Source: Anaerolentibacter hominis (GTDB lineage Bacteria > Bacillota > Clostridia > Lachnospirales > Lachnospiraceae). Taken from it: a stretch of DNA of 64,000 nt. Positions 26,142 through 35,082 of the stretch are shown here, one piece after another. Each line of letters starts with the position of its first letter. Position 1 is the stretch's first letter. Location of the stretch: contig NZ_JAWDIX010000001.1 of NCBI RefSeq assembly GCF_032380675.1, forward strand, positions 496,001-560,000, written 5' to 3'. Below the pieces are notes generated by a model, which ran no database searches, was not told the origin of the DNA, and worked only from the letters and a program-made list of their open reading frames with translations. The position numbers and the translations under genes are program-made.

Positions 26142-27158
26142 ATGATACAGCAGGCGATATATGAGGTGGTTAACGGACACGATCTGGATTTTGATACCAT
26201 GAAAACCGTTATGGGAGAAATGATGGACGGAACAGCAACGCAGGCTCAGATGGGAGGTCTTCTGACCGCTATGAGATTAAAAGGGGAAACCGTGGATGAA
26301 ATTACCGCGTGTGCGGCGGTAATGCGGGAAAAAGGAATCAAGATCAACCCGGTGCGGGAGGTCATAGATATTGTTGGAACCGGCGGGGATGAAGTGGGAA
26401 CTTTTAATATTTCCACCACTACTGCCTTTATTGTGGCGGCAGGAGGCGTACAGGTGGCTAAGCACGGCAACCGGAGCGTGTCCAGCAAGAGCGGAGCCGC
26501 GGATGTACTGGAAAAGCTCGGTATCCGGATCGACCTGACGCCGGAACAGTGTGAGAAGGTGCTGGATGAAACGGGTATGTGCTTTATGTTTGCTCAGCTT
26601 TATCATTCCTCTATGAAATATGCGGCGCCTGTCCGCAGAGAACTGGGAGCAAGGACGATCTTTAATATTTTAGGGCCGCTTTCCAATCCCGCGGGAGCAA
26701 CGATGCAGCTGATGGGGGTTTATGACCGGAAATTGATTGAGCCGCTCGCCCAGGTTCTTTCCAACCTGGGTGTGGTCAGGGGACTGGCGGTCTGCGGCGG
26801 AGACGGCCTGGATGAAATTACTCTGACCGGCGAATCTCATCTGTGTGAGATCCGGTACGGAAAGTTGAATTCCTATGACATTACGCCGGAACAGTTTGGA
26901 TTGAAACGCTGCGAACTTTCCGACCTGATCGGCGGAACTGCCCACGAGAACGCTCAGATTACGCTGGAGATTCTAAAAGGCAAAGAGAGGGGGCCAAAGC
27001 GTGATGTGGTTGTCTTAAATGCCGCTATGGGGCTGTATCTTGGCATTGACAACTGTACGGTTGAAGATTGTGTGAAGATGGCGCAGGAGCTGATTGACAG
27101 CGGTGCGGCATACAAGAAATATCTGGAATTTAAGGAAGCCACAAACCAGATTTCATAG
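26142..27158 (+). CDS. trpD: Anthranilate phosphoribosyltransferase
   Basis: Transfers phosphoribose from PRPP to anthranilate. It has 338 residues from the ATG at 26142, spaced about 10 bases from AAGGAG; an earlier in-frame ATG at 26118 lies ahead of that site. Family motifs are IVGTGGDEVGTFNIST, KHGNRSVSSKSGAAD and NILGPLSNPAGA. It follows trpG after 30 bases. Confidence 0.97.
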   Translation: MIQQAIYEVVNGHDLDFDTMKTVMGEMMDGTATQAQMGGLLTAMRLKGETVDEITACAAVMREKGIKINPVREVIDIVGTGGDEVGTFNISTTTAFIVAAGGVQVAKHGNRSVSSKSGAADVLEKLGIRIDLTPEQCEKVLDETGMCFMFAQLYHSSMKYAAPVRRELGARTIFNILGPLSNPAGATMQLMGVYDRKLIEPLAQVLSNLGVVRGLAVCGGDGLDEITLTGESHLCEIRYGKLNSYDITPEQFGLKRCELSDLIGGTAHENAQITLEILKGKERGPKRDVVVLNAAMGLYLGIDNCTVEDCVKMAQELIDSGAAYKKYLEFKEATNQIS

Positions 27159-27185
27159 GGTTAGAGCAAACAGGAGGTACAGGAG

Positions 27186-27974
27186 ATGATACTGGATAAA
27201 CTGGCGCAGGCAGCTGTTAAGAGAGTGGAGAAGGCAAAGGAGATAATCTCTCCAGAGGAAATAAAAGCGAAGGCAATGGCGGGACCTTTATCCCGGGAAT
27301 TTCTCTTTGAACGTGCCTTAAAAGGGCCTGACATTCATTTTATCTGTGAGGTGAAGAAGGCTTCCCCCTCCAAGGGGCTGATTGCGGATGAATTTCCTTA
27401 TCTGGACATTGCGGCAGAGTATGAAGCGGCGGGAGCCAGCGCGATATCCGTGCTCACGGAGCCGGAATTCTTTTTGGGGTCTGACCGGTATCTGAAAGAG
27501 ATCTGCGAAAGCGTCGGCATTCCGGTTCTGCGGAAGGATTTTACCGTTGATGCTTATCAGATCTATGAAGCCAGATGTCTGGGAGCCAGCGCGGTGCTGT
27601 TAATCTGTGCCATTCTGGATACGGAGACAATACGGGAATACATTGAAATTTGTGACAGTCTGGGAATGAGCGCGCTGGTGGAGGCCCATGACGAAAGAGA
27701 GATTGAGAAAGCGCTGCATGCAGGGGCCAGAGTCATCGGCGTGAATAATCGCAATTTAAAAGACTTTACCGTCGACATCCGCAACAGCATCAGACTGCGC
27801 CGGCTGGTGCCGGAACACATTCTGTTTGTGGCGGAGAGCGGTATCCGTACACCGGAGGATATCAGGGACCTGAAAAGAGCCAGGGTAAACGGATGTCTGA
27901 TCGGAGAGTCCCTGATGCGCAGCAGGGATAAAAAGAGAACGCTAAAAGAATTGAAGGGAGAACTGCCGGGATGA
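27186..27974 (+). CDS. trpC: Indole-3-glycerol phosphate synthase
   Basis: Protein of 262 residues that closes the indole ring. Conserved motifs are CEVKKASPSKGLI, LRKDFTVDAYQIYEA, GVNNRNLKDF and VAESGI. It is a stand-alone TrpC rather than the TrpC-TrpF fusion. AGGAGGTACAGGAG precedes the start. The stop overlaps trpF. Confidence 0.97.
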   Translation: MILDKLAQAAVKRVEKAKEIISPEEIKAKAMAGPLSREFLFERALKGPDIHFICEVKKASPSKGLIADEFPYLDIAAEYEAAGASAISVLTEPEFFLGSDRYLKEICESVGIPVLRKDFTVDAYQIYEARCLGASAVLLICAILDTETIREYIEICDSLGMSALVEAHDEREIEKALHAGARVIGVNNRNLKDFTVDIRNSIRLRRLVPEHILFVAESGIRTPEDIRDLKRARVNGCLIGESLMRSRDKKRTLKELKGELPG

Positions 27975-28630
27975 GCGGAATACTTGGTGAGAATCCGGTG
28001 CGGATTAAGATCTGCGGGCTGACCAGGCTGGAAGATATTGAGGCAGTGAACCGGTTTATGCCGGACTATATCGGGTTTGTATTTGCCGAGAGCAGACGCC
28101 GAGCGGAACCGGAGCAGGCGAAAGCGTTAAAGGCAATGTTAGATCCTGATATTCAGGCCGTAGGGGTTTTTGTGAACGAACCGGTAGAGAATATTGTCGA
28201 ATTATGCAAATGTGGTATCATAGATGTGGTTCAGCTGCACGGAGATGAGACAAGAGATACGATTGAGCAGTTGAAGAAACTGATAGACTGCCCGGTTGTA
28301 AAAGCGGTGCGGGTGCGGTCCGCGGAGCAGATCCTCGAGGCGGAGAAGCTCCCTTGTGATATGCTTCTGCTGGACACTTACGTTAAGGGCCAATATGGAG
28401 GGAGCGGGGCGAGTTTTGACCGGAGGCTGATCCCGGAGTTAAAGAAACCATTTTTTCTGGCCGGCGGCCTGGACGAGAACAACGTCCTCCAGGCAATCGA
28501 GGACTGCCATCCCTGCTGTGTCGATATCAGCAGCGGAGCGGAGCTGGACGGCAGAAAAGATGCACAGAAAATAAAACGGCTGGTGGAATTGGTTCATACC
28601 GGCAGAAGTGATTCAGAGAGGAAAGGATGA
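27971..28630 (+). CDS. trpF: Phosphoribosylanthranilate isomerase
   Basis: Protein of 219 residues catalysing the Amadori rearrangement before TrpC. It has the N-terminal KICGLTRLEDIEAVN with catalytic Cys, the VQLHGDE motif with Asp nearby (LLLDTYVKGQYGGSG), and LAGGLDENNV. It starts four bases inside trpC. Confidence 0.96.
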   Translation: MSGILGENPVRIKICGLTRLEDIEAVNRFMPDYIGFVFAESRRRAEPEQAKALKAMLDPDIQAVGVFVNEPVENIVELCKCGIIDVVQLHGDETRDTIEQLKKLIDCPVVKAVRVRSAEQILEAEKLPCDMLLLDTYVKGQYGGSGASFDRRLIPELKKPFFLAGGLDENNVLQAIEDCHPCCVDISSGAELDGRKDAQKIKRLVELVHTGRSDSERKG

Positions 28631-28636
28631 AGGAAA

Positions 28637-29821
28637 ATGAAGACAGGAAGATTCGGGCCTTATGGTGGGCAGTATGTGCCGGAAACATTGATGAATGCGG
28701 TTCTGGAGGTAGACCGGGCTTATGAACACTATAAAAACGATCCGGAATTTGTAAAGGAACTGGATGATCTTCTGAAAAATTATGCCGGACGGCCGTCGCT
28801 TCTTTATTATGCGGAGAAGATGACAATGGATCTGGGCGGCGCAAAAATATATCTGAAGCGGGAAGATTTAAACCATACGGGCTCCCATAAAATTAACAAT
28901 GTGCTGGGACAGGTGCTTTTGGCAAAGAAGATGGGCAAGACCAGAGTGATTGCTGAGACAGGGGCAGGCCAGCATGGTGTGGCGACGGCAACTGCCGCGG
29001 CCCTGATGGGCATGGAATGTGAGATATTTATGGGGAAAGAGGACACGGACCGGCAGGCCTTAAATGTGTTCCGCATGGAACTTTTGGGTGCGAAGGTGCA
29101 TGCCGTAACCAGCGGGACGCAGACGCTTAAGGATGCGGTAAATGAGACGATGCGGGAGTGGGCGACACGTATGGATGATACCCACTATGTGCTGGGATCT
29201 GTCATGGGGCCCCATCCGTTTCCCATGATTGTGCGGGATTTCCAGAAGATAATCGGGAAAGAAATTAAGGAACAATTAATGGAGAAAGAGGGCAGACTTC
29301 CGGATGCCGTCATTGCCTGCGTGGGAGGCGGCAGCAATGCCATGGGAGCGTTCTATGAATTTATCCCGGACCAGTCGGTGAAGCTGATTGGCTGTGAGGC
29401 TGCGGGCCTCGGTGTGGATAATCCGAAAAACGCGGCGACGGTAGCCAACGGCACAGTTGGGGTCTTTCACGGTATGAAATCTTATTTCTGCCAGGATGAG
29501 TACGGACAGATCGCTCCGGTGTATTCTATTTCCGCTGGACTTGATTATCCGGGAATCGGGCCGGAGCATGCCATGCTGGCGGATGAAAAGAGAGCCGTCT
29601 ATGTCCCGGTTACAGATGGGGAGGCAGTGGAAGCTTTTGAATATCTGTCCCGGACCGAAGGGATTATTCCGGCTATTGAAAGCGCCCATGCGGTAGCCTA
29701 TGCCAGGAAACTGGCTCCGACGATGGATAAGGATCAGATCATTGTAATCAATATTTCCGGCCGGGGTGATAAGGATGTGGCCGCGATTGCCAGATACAGA
29801 GGGGTGGACATCTATGAGTAG
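28637..29821 (+). CDS. trpB: Tryptophan synthase beta chain
   Basis: Protein of 394 residues that condenses indole with serine using PLP. It begins GRFGPYGGQYVPETLM. The PLP lysine is in HTGSHKINNVLGQ and the phosphate loop in VGGGSNAMGAF. It is the TrpB1 type, partnered with TrpA. It overlaps trpA by a few codons. Confidence 0.98.
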   Translation: MKTGRFGPYGGQYVPETLMNAVLEVDRAYEHYKNDPEFVKELDDLLKNYAGRPSLLYYAEKMTMDLGGAKIYLKREDLNHTGSHKINNVLGQVLLAKKMGKTRVIAETGAGQHGVATATAAALMGMECEIFMGKEDTDRQALNVFRMELLGAKVHAVTSGTQTLKDAVNETMREWATRMDDTHYVLGSVMGPHPFPMIVRDFQKIIGKEIKEQLMEKEGRLPDAVIACVGGGSNAMGAFYEFIPDQSVKLIGCEAAGLGVDNPKNAATVANGTVGVFHGMKSYFCQDEYGQIAPVYSISAGLDYPGIGPEHAMLADEKRAVYVPVTDGEAVEAFEYLSRTEGIIPAIESAHAVAYARKLAPTMDKDQIIVINISGRGDKDVAAIARYRGVDIYE

Positions 29822-30584
29822 GATAAAAGAAGCATTTCAGAATGGAAAAGCCTTTATTGGATTCATCACAGGGGGAGACCCTGACCTTGAGACGACGGAA
29901 AACCTGATTGTGGGGATGGCAGAGGCCGGAGCCGATCTGATTGAAATCGGGATACCTTTTTCCGATCCGATCGCGGAGGGCATTGTGATTCAGGAGGCAA
30001 ATATACGTGCCCTTGGCAATGGGACCACGACGGATAAACTGTTTGACATGCTGGTACGGGTACGGAATAAGGTTACGGTGCCGCTTGTGTTTATGACATA
30101 CTTAAACCCCATTTATACGTATGGAAAAGAGCGGTTTATGAAGCGCTGCCAGGAATGCGGCATGGACGGCGTTATCGTGCCTGATCTGCCTTTTGAGGAG
30201 AAGGAGGAGATTGGCGGTGTATGTGCCCATTATGGTGTTGACCTGATCTCTCTGATCGCTCCTACATCCCGTGACCGGATTTCAATGATTGCGAAGGAAG
30301 CAGAAGGATTCTTGTACTGCGTTTCCTCCCTGGGTGTTACCGGTGTGCGCAGTGAGATAAAGACCGACATCGGCGAGATGGTACAGATTGCAAAAGCAGC
30401 GGGAACGATTCCCTGCGCGGTAGGATTTGGCATCGCGTCTCCGGAACAGGCGGCTAAGATGGCAGCGGTTGCAGATGGAGTGATCGTGGGAAGTGCTATT
30501 GTGAAAATAGTCGGTGAATATGGGAAAGACAGCGTGGAACCGGTGAAAGAATATGTTAGAAAAATGAAACAGGCTATTGTATAA
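29814..30584 (+). CDS. trpA: Tryptophan synthase alpha chain
   Basis: Protein of 256 residues from the ATG at 29814, which overlaps the last codons of trpB; a longer frame begins inside trpB and is rejected. The catalytic Glu and Asp lie in AGADLIEIGIPFSDPIAEG and VPDLPFEEKEE. The glycine-rich loop is GFGIASPEQ and GVIVGSAIV. It ends the trp set; the lipoprotein gene starts 17 bases later and may read from the same transcript. Confidence 0.97.
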   Translation: MSRIKEAFQNGKAFIGFITGGDPDLETTENLIVGMAEAGADLIEIGIPFSDPIAEGIVIQEANIRALGNGTTTDKLFDMLVRVRNKVTVPLVFMTYLNPIYTYGKERFMKRCQECGMDGVIVPDLPFEEKEEIGGVCAHYGVDLISLIAPTSRDRISMIAKEAEGFLYCVSSLGVTGVRSEIKTDIGEMVQIAKAAGTIPCAVGFGIASPEQAAKMAAVADGVIVGSAIVKIVGEYGKDSVEPVKEYVRKMKQAIV

Positions 30585-30601
30585 GCGTCGGGAGCATGTT
30601 T

Positions 30602-31768
30602 ATGAGGAAAATATCGCTTATGATGATTTTTACCTTACTCCTTATCCTGACTGCCTGCAGTAAAGCGGAAAAGCCATCTGAAGAACAGAGTCTTGACGAG
30701 ACGCGTTTGTACCAGTTTCAGACAAAGCTGAACCAGATGGCCGCTTCCTATGAGAAGGAGCATCCTCTGGATGTATCATGGCCTACGGTATACATGGCAG
30801 ACGAATACGAGTATCCATGCTTTTTTGAATATGAATATGCCTATGGAATTATCAGTAAAAATATAGCATTTCAGAAAGTTGCATGGGACACAGGGCTCGC
30901 ATGCTATGTACTGCCGGTCTATGGTCTGGATGAGGAGAAGGAACGCTTCATTACCTCGGAGCTGCTACAAGACGATCTGTTTCGCTCCGGCGATTTCCGG
31001 CTGACTGATACGGATGGAGAATTTGATGTGGCGGCGGGCACTTATCTACGGGACCCGCTTCCAGACGCTTTTCTAGAATTTTATGATAAACTGAGAGCAT
31101 ATGAGGCGGAGTATCCCGGTGCCGTTCAGCTGTCTTGGAACGTCCTGCAGATCCGAACGAACAGGTTTGACATGGAACGTGAAATTCAGATGGCGCTGAT
31201 TTGTGAGCGCGGGCAATACAGGTATCATATTTCTATATTATCAGTGCAGGGTAGGCAGTGGCTTGAGAAGAACTTTTTTCCGGAAGGACTGCCGGAGTAT
31301 TTCTATATCATGGAGGAGGGCGTCATCACTCCGATGAATGAGCTGATCCCGGACAGGCTCCAGCCGGCAGATCAGAATTCGACCGGAATTAACATACCCG
31401 CACTGAAACAAAAATTACAGCCGGAACCTACATCAGATTCTTTTTCCGTTCGGGATGAGAGGATTACCTTTTGCTGTCACAATGATACGGGCCGGGAAGT
31501 GTATTATGACGATGAGATGGGATTTGAATTCTTTTATAAAGGAAGATGGTATTCTGTCCCCAAGCTGTACAGCAATATAACCTATGAGAGATTTGCCGTC
31601 TTTACTCATATACCTTTTCCAGCCGATACGAGCAGGGCGTTTGCATTAAATCTTAGTGGCTATGCGCCTCTGGTTCCCGGCCGCTACCGTGTTATCCAGA
31701 GGTACTATATTCAGACAGACGATCCGGAAAAATATCAGGAAAAGGCATTAGAAGTAATAATAAGATAA
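30602..31768 (+). CDS. Lipoprotein with Ig-like C-terminal domain
   Basis: Protein of 388 residues. It has a lipoprotein signal (MRKISLMMIFTLLLILTACS) with Cys20 as the probable lipidated residue. ATG 30602 is preferred to 30596 because GGGAG lies 7 bases before it. The C-terminal part has RWYSVPKL followed by APLVPGRYRVIQRYY, the layout also seen in the 19277 protein. Function unknown. The 17-base gap after trpA suggests co-transcription, though the role is probably unrelated to tryptophan. Confidence 0.7.
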   Translation: MRKISLMMIFTLLLILTACSKAEKPSEEQSLDETRLYQFQTKLNQMAASYEKEHPLDVSWPTVYMADEYEYPCFFEYEYAYGIISKNIAFQKVAWDTGLACYVLPVYGLDEEKERFITSELLQDDLFRSGDFRLTDTDGEFDVAAGTYLRDPLPDAFLEFYDKLRAYEAEYPGAVQLSWNVLQIRTNRFDMEREIQMALICERGQYRYHISILSVQGRQWLEKNFFPEGLPEYFYIMEEGVITPMNELIPDRLQPADQNSTGINIPALKQKLQPEPTSDSFSVRDERITFCCHNDTGREVYYDDEMGFEFFYKGRWYSVPKLYSNITYERFAVFTHIPFPADTSRAFALNLSGYAPLVPGRYRVIQRYYIQTDDPEKYQEKALEVIIR

Positions 31769-31840
31769 GGCTATTAGCAAACCCCAGTGGTATAACGTGA
31801 TAGCGTTAAAGGGTATAATAGAAGAACCGAATAGGACAGA

Positions 31841-31880
31841 AAAATCAGTCTTTAGCCTTGCAGCTGAAGACTGATTTTAT
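31841..31880 (+). terminator. Intrinsic terminator after the trp-lipoprotein unit
   Basis: AAAATCAGTCTTTAGC (31841-31856) pairs with AGCTGAAGACTGATTTT (31862-31878) around a 5-base loop, followed by ATTG. Confidence 0.85.
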
Positions 31881-32061
31881 TGTTGGCCAAGGGCCTGTTT
31901 TCATTGAGGAGTTTTTTGCGATATGAAAAACAAAACTTCGAAAACAAATAAACCACTTGCTATGCAGGTGAGTCAGCATCGCTTCAGCTTACAGAAAAAC
32001 CTCCTGTGATAAATACATGCAGGTTCGCCAACCGCATGAAACAATCAAAGGAGGTTGTCAC

Positions 32062-32295
32062 ATGGACAAGAATAGTTTATCACACACGAAATGGAATTGT
32101 AAGTACCACCTGGTTTTTGCACCGAGATTCAGAAGAAAAATAATATATGGACAGTTGAAACAGGATATAGCAAATATACTGAGTATATTGTGCAAAAGAA
32201 AAGGCGCGCACATAGTAGAAGCAGAAATGTGTAACGATCATGCGCATATGCAGATCGAAATACCACCAAGTATAAGCGTATCAAGTTTTGTAGGA
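32062..32295 (+). pseudogene. IS200-type transposase tnpA, 3' truncated
   Basis: The frame from ATG 32062 (site AAAGGAGG) reads as the N-terminal 78 residues of an IS200 Y1 transposase, including KYHLVFAPRFRRKIIYG and the HUH motif in CNDHAHMQIEIPP. Similarity ends after SVSSFVG at about 32295. The catalytic tyrosine lies further on in intact proteins and is missing, so the gene is inactive. The frame runs on to 32358 through foreign, antisense relE sequence. Confidence 0.85.
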
Positions 32296-32523
32296 CAAAA
32301 TTATCCACGGGAACCTTGTGCATTTCCATGCTTCTCCACGGTTCCCAATCTACAATAGCATGCCGCAGGGGCATAAAGTCAAGAGAACGTATCTCCTTTC
32401 GGATGCGGTCTACCTGGTTTTAGTGGTATCGGGAACTTTCAAATCAAAGGAAATATAGGAATAGATGTTTCGGATATCATCCAAGTCTTCGGGAGAGTAG
32501 ATGACTTTGTAAGAGTCGTTCAT
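32296..32523 (-). pseudogene. RelE/ParE-family toxin, frameshifted and truncated
   Basis: From ATG 32523 the minus strand encodes NDSYKVIYSPEDLDDIRNIY and continues to DLKVPDTTKTR, then stops. One base (probably an A in a short A-run near 32425) appears lost; in the next frame the protein resumes as RIRKEIRSLDFMPLR and DWEPWRSMEMHKVPVDNF. It ends abruptly at the IS200 remnant near 32296. The toxin is therefore doubly broken. It overlaps the antitoxin gene by an ATGA, as expected of a type II module. Confidence 0.8.
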
Positions 32524-32825
32524 ATGCCAAACTCCCTCGCCAGTTCTGCGTCAACCTCGTCTGCCGTATAGGATTTGCCGGATTTTAGGGATTCCATTCC
32601 TTTTTTGAGTTCGGCGTCTATTTCTGTACGGCTCATATTGCCGATTGCAGTTGGCTTCGCGGACGGAAGATGAAGGTCAAGAGGCAGTCCCCTTGTGAGG
32701 ACAATCTGACTGTAAAGCATTTGAATTGCACTGGATGGGGAAATGCCAAGCTGGTTTAGTATAGTTGCAGCATTTTCTTTTAAATCCGTATCAATGCACG
32801 CATATACCGCAGTTGTATTTGCCAT
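32520..32825 (-). CDS. RelB/DinJ-family antitoxin
   Basis: Protein of 101 residues from the ATG at 32825, with AGGAG nine bases upstream; a GTG at 32834 is less likely. It begins MANTTAVYACIDTDLKENA and has the ribbon-helix-helix pattern LNQLGISPSSAIQMLYSQIV of RelB/DinJ, with a C-terminal toxin-binding tail. It is intact although its toxin is broken, so it may persist as an orphan DNA-binding protein. Confidence 0.9.
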   Translation of the reverse strand: MANTTAVYACIDTDLKENAATILNQLGISPSSAIQMLYSQIVLTRGLPLDLHLPSAKPTAIGNMSRTEIDAELKKGMESLKSGKSYTADEVDAELAREFGI

Positions 32826-32937
32826 TTGTATCACACTCCTTTTTCTTTGGTATACCCACCTTTAAAGATAAATGCAAGCGTTTGCAAGCAAATGGAAAAA
32901 TGAAATCATAGAGACAGAAAATGATACAACATCAAAT

Positions 32938-33675
32938 TTACAGATCGGATTCCTTATCAGACTCTTTTACCTCATCGTCCAGCACATTCATCCGGTAACC
33001 GATACCGATATGGGTCTGGATATACTGAGGGTGGGAAGGGTCTTTCTCTATTTTTTTCCGGAGAGTCACGATAAATACCCGGAGAGAAGGTGTGTCCCCG
33101 GGCAGGGCATTTCCCCAGATTTCTTTTAAAATATAGCTTTGGGGGAGCACCTTTCCGGCATGCTTTGCCAGAAGGCAGAGCAGCCGGTACTCGATTGGGG
33201 TCAGATGCACTTCCCGGCCATCTATAAAGACGGCTCCGGCAGAGTAATCTATCTTTAAACCGCCGTTTTGGAACGTTCCGGAAAAGATCTGATCCGACTC
33301 CTGGGGAGCCACTGTACGGCGCAGTGCGGCCCGGACTCTTGCCAGCAGTTCTTCGATACTGAATGGTTTTACCAGATAGTCGTCGGCCCCCGCGTCCAGA
33401 GCGGCAACTTTATCCGGAATCTCGCCGTTATTGCTCACCACCATAATCGGGATCTGAGACCAGATGCGCACCTTCCGGATGATCTCCAGTCCGTCCATGT
33501 CCGAGAGGTCCAGATCTATCAGAATAAGATCCGGCTGCTGTGTGACCGCTTCCAGCATCCCGGTTTTGCCCGTGGAGGCGGTATGATAGGGGAAACCCTG
33601 CAGATCAAGAGCGGCTGCAAGCAGGTTTCTCACCGATTTGTCTTTGTCAATTATCAATATCAGAGGCTTGTTCAT
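32938..33675 (-). CDS. OmpR-family response regulator beside a cyclase
   Basis: Protein of 245 residues. The receiver domain includes IDKDKSVRNLL, phospho-Asp in LILIDLDLSDMDG and Lys in DDYLVKPFSIEELLAR. The DNA-binding domain includes TPIEYRLLCLLAKHAGKV and GIGYRMN. It is KdpE-like in layout and similar to the regulator at 20096. Its start overlaps the stop of the diguanylate cyclase by four bases, so the two are co-translated. No histidine kinase adjoins it. Confidence 0.87.
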   Translation of the reverse strand: MNKPLILIIDKDKSVRNLLAAALDLQGFPYHTASTGKTGMLEAVTQQPDLILIDLDLSDMDGLEIIRKVRIWSQIPIMVVSNNGEIPDKVAALDAGADDYLVKPFSIEELLARVRAALRRTVAPQESDQIFSGTFQNGGLKIDYSAGAVFIDGREVHLTPIEYRLLCLLAKHAGKVLPQSYILKEIWGNALPGDTPSLRVFIVTLRKKIEKDPSHPQYIQTHIGIGYRMNVLDDEVKESDKESDL

Positions 33676-34859
33676 TTTCTGTACCCATAACTGTCTTTTG
33701 CGTAGTATTCACGTTTCATCTGATACATAGAGCGGTCTGAGCGCTGATAGGTATCATGCAGGGTCTGATCTGTATCGGGATCGAAAAAGGCAAAGCCATA
33801 GGACACGGATAGGGAAAAAGGATAAATGTTCCTGTCGTTCATATGCTGGATCGACTCTGTGATCTGACGGGCAAGGGCATTGACTTCCCGTTCGCCGTCT
33901 GCTTCACCCAGAAGCAGAAATTCATCCCCGCCCATCCGATACACAATGAAGCGTTTGCCGGCTGCCTCTTCCAGAACAGAGGCGGCAGCTTTGATGTACT
34001 GGTCTCCGTTATCATGTCCAAATGTATCATTTACCTGTTTCAAACCATTTAAATCCACCGATAGAATCATCGTGTTTTTCGTCTGTCTTCCCGATCGGAT
34101 ACTGTTATTGATATCTATCTCAAATGCATTTCTGTTCTTGCATCTCGTGAGATAGTCTGTGTTAGCTATGTCCTTATAAAAGGGATTGGAAATACGCCGG
34201 AACATCAGAACGGAAATAACAACCGCCACAAATACAACCAGAATACTGCTGCACAGGGTGCCGGCCCGCAGAGTGCGGTATGTTTTATACTGATGGGAGG
34301 CGTCCACCTCTATACCAAGAGCACCGATGACATTGCCGCTGTTTCCATGTATGGGATAGTAAACGATGAAAATATCGCCCCAGGAAGTGTGCAGGATGTC
34401 ATTCGGCAGTACCGTATGGCCGTTCATGGCCTGATTTAAATCATCCCGGATTTCTTCCTCTATGGGATCGCCGGGTTTTCTGAAATCATCCGCAGCCTCA
34501 TCCAGACCATCGACGACATATATCAGCTGATTGTCTCCGGTCCGGGTGGCGGTGTAGAGATATTTTACACCGGTAATATCACGGACTTGTTCAAGCAGAG
34601 TCTTAAGCTGGGAATAGGAAGCGGTCTCCATATCCTTTTCATTTGCAATCGAAGTAAATGTTTCTTCTGTCACACTGGATTCTACATACTGATAGATCGA
34701 GTTCACCTGCTTTTTCAGAGAATCAAGCATATCGTGATAGGTCAGATTGTAGTTAAACAGGTAAATAACCAGTATTGTGGCAATGCAGAGCAGTGAAACG
34801 AAGATAGAAACCTGGAAATCTACTCTTTGGAATTTTTTCTTTTTTATGCGTTGCGCCAT
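33672..34859 (-). CDS. Membrane diguanylate cyclase (GGDEF)
   Basis: Protein of 395 residues making c-di-GMP. Two membrane helices (about 17-38 and 205-225) enclose an extracellular sensor region of roughly 165 residues, dCache-like, with YLYTATRTGDNQLIYVVDG and VIGALGIEVD. The GGDEF domain (about 235-390) contains DTDYLTRCKNRNAF-like start, DLNGLKQVNDTFGHDNGD and an intact GGDEF in RMGGDEFLLLG. An RxxD inhibitory site is not obvious. Paired in one operon with the OmpR-type regulator. Confidence 0.9.
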   Translation of the reverse strand: MAQRIKKKKFQRVDFQVSIFVSLLCIATILVIYLFNYNLTYHDMLDSLKKQVNSIYQYVESSVTEETFTSIANEKDMETASYSQLKTLLEQVRDITGVKYLYTATRTGDNQLIYVVDGLDEAADDFRKPGDPIEEEIRDDLNQAMNGHTVLPNDILHTSWGDIFIVYYPIHGNSGNVIGALGIEVDASHQYKTYRTLRAGTLCSSILVVFVAVVISVLMFRRISNPFYKDIANTDYLTRCKNRNAFEIDINNSIRSGRQTKNTMILSVDLNGLKQVNDTFGHDNGDQYIKAAASVLEEAAGKRFIVYRMGGDEFLLLGEADGEREVNALARQITESIQHMNDRNIYPFSLSVSYGFAFFDPDTDQTLHDTYQRSDRSMYQMKREYYAKDSYGYRK

Positions 34860-35082
34860 CTTATTTTTCCTGTGTACATTGTTTTACACCCTTCCGACCC
34901 GGAGCAGTACAAGTTCCGGTATAGCAGAAAAATGCTGCAGCCCTTCCTGTTTCCTCCGCCTCGGCGGATTGTATTGTGAGTCCAGTATAACATAGGGGTT
35001 ACGGTAAAGGAAGAGTACAGGGCCGAATAAAACCAGAGAAAACGCATATAGTAGGGAATAAATCGGCCGGGGATGGCATGAA

